The notes under the pieces are model-generated. The model was not told where the DNA came from, searched no databases, and worked only from the letters and a program-made list of their open reading frames with translations. This document shows positions 58,347 through 64,000 of a stretch of 64,000 bases of DNA, piece after piece. The translations under genes and the position numbers were made by a program. The first letter of the stretch is position 1, and each line of letters starts with the position of its first letter. This DNA comes from Escallonia rubra (taxonomy: Eukaryota > Streptophyta > Magnoliopsida > Escalloniales > Escalloniaceae): assembly GCA_033065855.1 (NCBI GenBank), contig JAVXUO010000972.1, positions 1 through 64,000 of the forward strand, written 5' to 3'.

Positions 58347-58480
58347 AGAACAAAAGGGGACTATTCATCCACCCCACCACACCCCTACCACACCACACCA
58401 GTTAGTCTCGCTTGTTCTTTGGGGTACTCCGTTGAGCACATTGAATGCATGACGTGATTCCCACAAAGTTTTCCTCGAAG

Positions 58481-60300
58481 CCCTAACTTCTCTTCCTCCC
58501 AAAAGGCGGCTACCGATGCCCCCTATAGTCGCATTCAGTGGTTATGTCCTTCAATCTTTAAAATATAGCTAGTAGAGATGAGACTAAGAAAAGTATATAA
58601 AAATTGAATTGTCTGGCATTTATACTCCAGTTTCTGGAATAATCTATTTTTTATATAGTGGCATTTGAAAAAATGGCTTATTCAATTGAATTACTCCCTT
58701 TTTCCAACTACCCCGTTAATAGGTACTTATAGAAGAACAAGTTGCTGGTGTATGTATGTGAAGCTATAGATCACACAAATGTAAGAATGTGATGAAAAGT
58801 AGAGTAAAAAAGTAAAAACAAACTGCAAAATTTGTGATGAAGATTGAATACATTTGAGAATTACCAGGAAAGATTTTGCAAATTATGATAAAAATTGTGA
58901 TGAAAAGGGGCAAACTGGAACTTAAAAGAAGCTACAGAGGCTTTAAACAATATAATGATACCTAGGACTTTTACCTATTTAGTGTTTTTATGGTCAATTT
59001 ACTAAGTTTCCCACACACTCATGCCACCATGGTTGTTCTCACACTCAAGCCTCGAACCTGTCACGCACTCACACAGCCATCATGGTTGTACTCGCACACC
59101 TCACACATATGATACACATTCTTCTGCAGTTCCAAATACACACATATACTGTTTTAAATACACAAGAAGGCACCTGAATGTAATAGTTTAGGCGGACCTA
59201 CCCGGAAATTGAACCACCTCACTAGATTAATCCGACGAATCCCTCGTTCAATTCCCCCCCTCGGGCTGTAACCAAATCAGTGATATAAGCTCAAATAAGA
59301 GTCAAATTCATCCTAATTCCTCTATCTTGTTCCCTCTCTAATTTAGCTTCCAAAAATAAATAGTTGAAAAAGTATTAAAATTAAATTTTGTATCTTTTTA
59401 ATTTTTCAATAAGCCCAATTTCAATTTAAATTTTCAACTAACCCCTTTAACTTTTCGTTAATTGCATATTGCACCCCGCTTCACTAATCTACAACTCAGG
59501 TAACAAAAAAAATTGTCGCTAAAGATTGCCGATAAAATAGCACTTATGTAAATCAACATTAAATATTACGTATAAAAATTATAACTAAACAAAATAATTT
59601 AACTGACTAGACAATATCGAGATTTCAGGTATTACACAAACCCACAAACTACACCCCAACCACTAACCATTCCCACCACCCCTAATCAATCCCCCGCCCA
59701 TAAGCTCACAACTGCCAACGACCCACCACCACAAGTCCATCACCACCAATTTACCACGTGATCACCACCCAATCGGATATCTAACCTCCTTCCTGCCAAC
59801 ACAAACCCCTTAGCACCACTCAATTTCACCAGCAGAATCCACCACCAATCCACCAACCAAATTCATAACCACACACCAAATTCACCACAAATTGACCCAC
59901 ATGTGTACGTGCAGGCGCACGTGTGTGTGAATCTGTGGAAACTAGTGACGGGACAACATAAGTGAGTTGGTATTGGTGTTGATGGTGATTGGTAGTGGAG
60001 ACTATAGCTTCTCTTGGGGGGCGATGGTGGTGTTCATTTTGGTGCTTGATATTAAGGTGATGGTAGTAGGGGCATCTTTGTGTTTGTAAAAGTTTTTAAT
60101 GTCAAAATGAATGAAAAGATAATGTAAGGAGGTATATGATATGTTAAACAACAGGCGATGTGAAGAATAGCGAGTGTATTGAAATAAACTTGGGAATGCC
60201 AAGTGTAACCCTGCCATTCTTTTATATATATTTTTTGCTCAAATTTGCCGATAGTCATTCTATTATCTCATACTCCGGTTTTCAAATAACGAGACAGACT
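58481..60300. other. No gene seen; AC-rich stretch
   Basis: AT-rich sequence with a caccacc/ccaaccacc low-complexity stretch at about 59640-59900. Short frames only. Confidence 0.45.
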
Positions 60301-60375
60301 GTCAAGTATTTAAAAATGCGCAATCTTAAGTTTAAAGACGGTCAAGTATTTAAAAATGCGCATTCTTAAGTTTAA
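60301..60375. repeat. 40-bp tandem duplication
   Basis: gtcaagtatttaaaaatgcg begins at 60301 and 60341, followed in both by ca(a/t)tcttaagtttaaa. Confidence 0.9.
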
Positions 60376-60559
60376 ATTTGATAAACTTAGTATCACATAG
60401 CATACAACTGTCTATTGTACAATTCGCTTTGAGGGAAAAAAATGACGGGGTTATATATTAATTTAGCTTTAGCAATTTCTTGTTTTCTGGTCATGCAAGA
60501 CTCAGAGTTTTAGACCTCCCTTAGGAACGCTCATATGAAGAATCGCCTTAAAGTTTCGT

Positions 60560-61304
60560 CACAGTGTGTGACTCACAAAACCATTATGTCTATCGACTCC
60601 ATGTCGTCGCCTCCAATTTAGAAACGGCGGCCGATCCTTTTGAACCCGTTAATCATAGTGCTCATGAACTATTTGTTGAAACTCCCGAAAGAGACCTTTC
60701 TCATAACAACCACTTGCTCTTTGAGCACTCTGTAACAACCTCACATCATGAGCCAGAAGAAGCACCGCCAGCTCAAGAAGCCAACCATGAAGTTCCAGCT
60801 CAGCAGGCAAACAATCGAGCTCATCTCAGGATTATGATCAAGAAGAAGGCATTGGCGCCACTGAGTACGACGCCGCTTGGAGGAAATATTCGCGCCAAGG
60901 GAAACGACGCAGCTTCGATCACTTAATCCATAAGTGAGACGACAACGTTTGGCTGTTAACCCATTTCAATGAGACGGCACCGTTTGGCCATCATTTGAAT
61001 TTGGGTTCCAAATATCTTTAGCGACTCTTTCTGCATTTTGAACTTTACCGCTTGTTAGTTCTTCTGTTTTGAAATTATGTTATGAACTCCCTTTAAATCA
61101 GGGAAGGGAGGCACGAGACTGGCATGTATGATCAATACCAGAATATTGCTCTCTTGCTCTCTCTCTCTATTCTCTCTGTCTATCTTATTCAAACCTACTA
61201 AAATTCTTCGTTTCTTCTCTAATTTTCTTCTCTGAAATTGTGTGAGCTTTGTGAATCCAAAAGTAATTGCCATGGCTTTGAGCGTCTCCTCGGGATACGC
61301 TACA
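60560..61304 (+). mobile_element. 5' LTR region of Ty3/gypsy element, left edge unresolved
   Basis: The right edge is set by the primer-binding site tagtatcagagcc at 61307-61319, a variant of TGGTATCAGAGCC, just after ...gctaca. The left edge could be at TGTAACAACC (60731) or TGTGTGACTC (60565). The other LTR is outside the window, so this cannot be settled here. A pyrimidine-rich tract (ctctctctc, about 61150) and a protein-like frame (EGIGATEYDAAW.. near 60850-60940) lie within it. Confidence 0.55.
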
Positions 61305-61464
61305 ACTAGTATCAGAGCCTCCTAATCGGGGCTTGTACTAGTCTTAGCTATAGTAAAATTCATTTCGGTGATCGTATGTAGTTGGAAGGAATCAATTGGA
61401 GTAGCTGAGATACCGAGATCAGTGAAGAATAATCAACTCACTAAGACAGAAAATCATGACTTCC

Positions 61465-62600
61465 AGGAGGCAATGGGGAATAGATTTGCTGCTTACGATG
61501 TACGCATGGCTTCTGTGGAAGCTACGATGGGAGACTTGTAGAGAAGCAATTCAACTTTGCATCAGAGCTTCTCTGATCTTAAGTTGGAACTCACTAACTT
61601 CATGGCTCAAATGAATACTCGAATAGAAAACAATCACAAGACGAATACTGAGCGTGGAGAGTCTAGTCACAGGCACAATCGATTGGAGTTCGAACTTCAA
61701 AAGAACACTCCATCGCCTCATGCAGGTAACCTACCACTTCCTCAGTTACCTAAACTCTCATTTCCAAGGTTTAATGGTGACGACCCAGAGGTTGGGTGCG
61801 CAAGGCTGAGAAATACTTCTACCTGTGTCCTATACATGAGGACTACAAGGTTCCTTATGCATCGGTACATTTCGAGGCTCAGGCAGAACATTGGTATGCT
61901 GCCTATATTAAACCAGTAGAGAATGTTGATTGGGAGTCCTTTGTGAAGGATCTGTATGCTAGGTTCTCAGTATTAACTGGAGTGAGTGCGTTGGGAGAGT
62001 TCAATAAAATCCGACAAATTAGGACAGTAGATGATTATTTTAACAAATTTGAAGCACTACGAGCTCAAGTAGTGCAGGAGTTTGACTATTTGGATGAATC
62101 TTATTTTTGCATGTGTTTTATTGGAGGCTTAAGGCCTGAGATCCGGAGTAGAGTTGAACAATTTGAGGTGGGGAGTCTTACTAAGGCTATATACATAGCC
62201 CGAAGAGAAGAAGTGGCAATTCAAAATTTGTTAAAAGGACACAAGTCTATGCACACTGCAGCCCCCACATCCAACTACACTCAAACTTCCTATAAGCCTA
62301 CCTTTACCAGCCCTGGACCATCCTATAAAATTGCCAAACCAGCCACAGCCCAACCTATACCATCAAAACCTCCAGCCTTACCTTACACCAGCAGATTCCA
62401 AAAGGGCCTATTACCAACTCCTCCTAGACCCCCTCCAAGATCTAATCAACTGTCCACAAAGGAACACCAAAGGAGGATAAGTCAAGGGTTATGCTTCAGG
62501 TGTGGGGCTAAGTTCGAACCAGGTCACAAGAGTGTGTGCCCTATGAAATCTATAGCCATGATCATAGCTGAAGATGATGAGGTCACAGAAGCTACTGACA
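61465..62600 (+). pseudogene. Gypsy gag with zinc knuckle, frameshifted
   Basis: The first frame includes LPLPQLPKLSFPRFNGDDPE; the frame then shifts near 61790. The second frame continues VRKAEKYFYLCPIHEDYKVP, AQAEHWYAAYIKPVENVDW, EEFNKIRQ-like text (LGEFNKIRQIRTVDDYFNKF) and IGGLRPEIRSRV, standard for plant gypsy gag. Near 62495 the nucleocapsid motif CFRCGAKFEPGHKSVC is present. An early stop near 61541 interrupts the N-terminal part (MGDL, stop). Confidence 0.87.
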
Positions 62601-62639
62601 GCTCTATGACAGAAACTGATGATCCTCTCAACTCTCTAA

Positions 62640-63073
62640 ACCAAGAACTCAACCCTGAACTAGAAATTAGTGTCCATGCCCTGACTGGTAACAAGACACA
62701 CCATACCATCAGGATACCTGGACAAGTTGAAGGCAAGGAGTTCAACATCCTAATTGACACATGATCAACTGATAACTTCCTTGACCCTCAATCAGCAAGG
62801 AAACTGAGATGCATTCTGGAAAGTACTACTCCATTGACAGTGGCTGTAGCTAGTGGGGCAAGATTGAAGTCTGATACAGTGTGCAATAATTTCACATGGG
62901 AAATGGGGTCACAGAAGTTCAACACTAAGATGAGAATTCTGCCATTGGGAGGGTGTGACTGTGTCCTTCGTATGCAGTGGCTGAGACAGTTTGGCAATGT
63001 TAACTTCAATTTCGATAACAACCAAATCTCATTTCAGTACCAAGGCAAGCTCATAATATTGGAGGGAGGATAA
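62640..63073 (+). pseudogene. Gypsy retropepsin with stop in the active site
   Basis: Reads EISVHALTGNKTHHTIRIPG, EFNILIDT, then TGA, then STDNFLDPQSARKL. The expected active site is DTGSTHNF, so the Gly codon has become a stop (GGA to TGA). The protein then runs to LPLGGCDCVLRMQWLRQFGN, where functional copies have LGCDMVLGMQWL. The enzyme would be non-functional. Confidence 0.87.
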
Positions 63074-63249
63074 TTCAAGGGGACTACTATCAAGACGATC
63101 ACATCAACAACCATGAGCAAGTTGATCACAAGTAATGTAGGAACACTCTATGGTCAAATCTATGATGTGACCATTCCCTCAGGAGATGGACAACAACCTG
63201 TTGAAGTACAAGAACTATTAACAGAATACCAAGAGGTGTATGATGAACC

Positions 63250-64000
63250 TAAAGGGTTACCACCCCCACAGAAGTCATGACCATTTCATTCCACTTATTG
63301 AAGGAGCTAAGCCTGTCAACCTGAGTCCATACAGGGTCTCATATGTGTAGAAGAATGAAATTGAAAAGATCATGGCAGAGCTGCTACAAGTAGGTACTAT
63401 CAGACCTAGCAACTCTCCCTTTGCATCACCCATACTTTTAGTCAAGAAAAAATATGGAAGCTGGAGGATGTGTGTCGACTACAGGGAACTTAATAAGCTG
63501 ACAATCAAGGACATGTACCCCATCCCTGTCATTGATGATTTGTTGGATGGGCTACAAGGGTCCACCATTTTCACTAAATTGGACCTTAGGAGTGGCTACC
63601 ACCAGATACGGGTGGTAGACACTGATACTCACAACACTGCTTTCAGGACACACACAGGGCTTTATGAGTTTTTAGTCATGCCCTTTGGGCTAACTAATAC
63701 TCCAACCACCTTTCAAAGCTTGATGAACACAATATTTCACCCATATTTGAGGCAGTTTGTACTAGTTTTCTTTGATGATATCTTAATATACAGTAATAGT
63801 ATGCAGGCTCGCTTAGTGCACCTCAGGCAAGTGCTACAGCTAATGAGGCAACATTGCCTATATGCAAAGATGAGCAAGTGTACCTTTGCTCAAGGGCAAG
63901 TTGAGTATTTGGGGCATGTGGTGAACAAAAATGGTGTAGCAGCAGATATGAGCAAGGTGGAAGCCATGCTCAACTGGCCAACACCAAGAAACCTTAAGGG
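63250..64000 (+). pseudogene. Gypsy reverse transcriptase, partial
   Basis: After an in-frame TAG near 63347 (where related elements have a Gln codon) the frame is open: [69 protein letters not shown] and the catalytic FFDDILIYS. It then reads [12 protein letters not shown] up to the window edge. All RT signature motifs are intact. Confidence 0.9.

Larger units (their letters stand above)
61305..64000 (+). mobile_element. Ty3/gypsy element, gag-pol, truncated by window end
   Basis: Gag, protease and reverse transcriptase follow in the usual order on the plus strand. There are disabling stops in the protease active site and before RT, and a frameshift in gag. The RNase H, integrase and 3' LTR would lie beyond 64000. 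Confidence 0.9.

Noticed and set aside
60564..60926. 120-codon plus frame as a host gene
   Set aside because: It overlaps the likely gypsy LTR, and the protein-like part near 60850-60940 reads in another frame. I could not assign it, so it was not called as a gene.

Overview
The window is nuclear DNA of a flowering plant, probably a dicot. It is AT-rich, genes are cut by GT-AG introns, and most of the recognisable sequence is plant transposable elements: Mutator-like elements (MULEs), hAT, Harbinger-type MITEs, LINEs, Ty3/gypsy and a copia-like LTR element. I found no sign of bacterial, organellar or viral gene organisation. I saw no tRNA, rRNA or CRISPR features.

The backbone is an old tandem segmental duplication. 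Unit A-B occurs as A1 (about 3.43-6.14 kb) plus B1 (about 7.39-14.9 kb), and again as A2 (about 22.29-28.49 kb) plus B2 (about 43.43-49.54 kb). Segment A carries conserved splice sites and short exons of a gene I do not recognise. Segment B carries pieces of a type-II prohibitin gene (PHB1/2/6 type). Its central exons appear in several copies, mostly on the minus strand and once on the plus strand. Every copy carries different frameshifts, stops or insertions, so B looks like a shuffled and decaying prohibitin-derived locus and not a working gene. A further piece at 15.07-15.40 kb joins an Hsp70 segment to a prohibitin segment in one open frame.

Transposons explain the unequal spacing of the two copies. 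B1 was split by a 2.2-kb solo LTR (12.0-14.3 kb). One B2 exon was split by a 751-bp hAT-like element. The 15 kb between A2 and B2 filled with a MITE, a cluster of hAT termini with a nested solo LTR, a MuDR transposase fossil, a gypsy protease fossil, a MITE with a MULE nested inside it, and a LINE deletion derivative (40.1-42.9 kb). Between B1 and A2 lie a Pack-MULE that carries part of an ALOG-domain gene (15.5-16.8 kb), a hAT element, a copia-like LTR remnant, a gypsy pol fragment and another MULE.

The last part (49.5-64 kb) holds a small spliced gene or pseudogene with a kinase-like motif (50.56-51.28 kb, minus), a nearly full-length LINE on the minus strand (51.76-57.48 kb, with target-site duplication) and the 5' half of a Ty3/gypsy element on the plus strand that runs off the end of the window. 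No gene in the window can be called clearly intact and functional from sequence alone.
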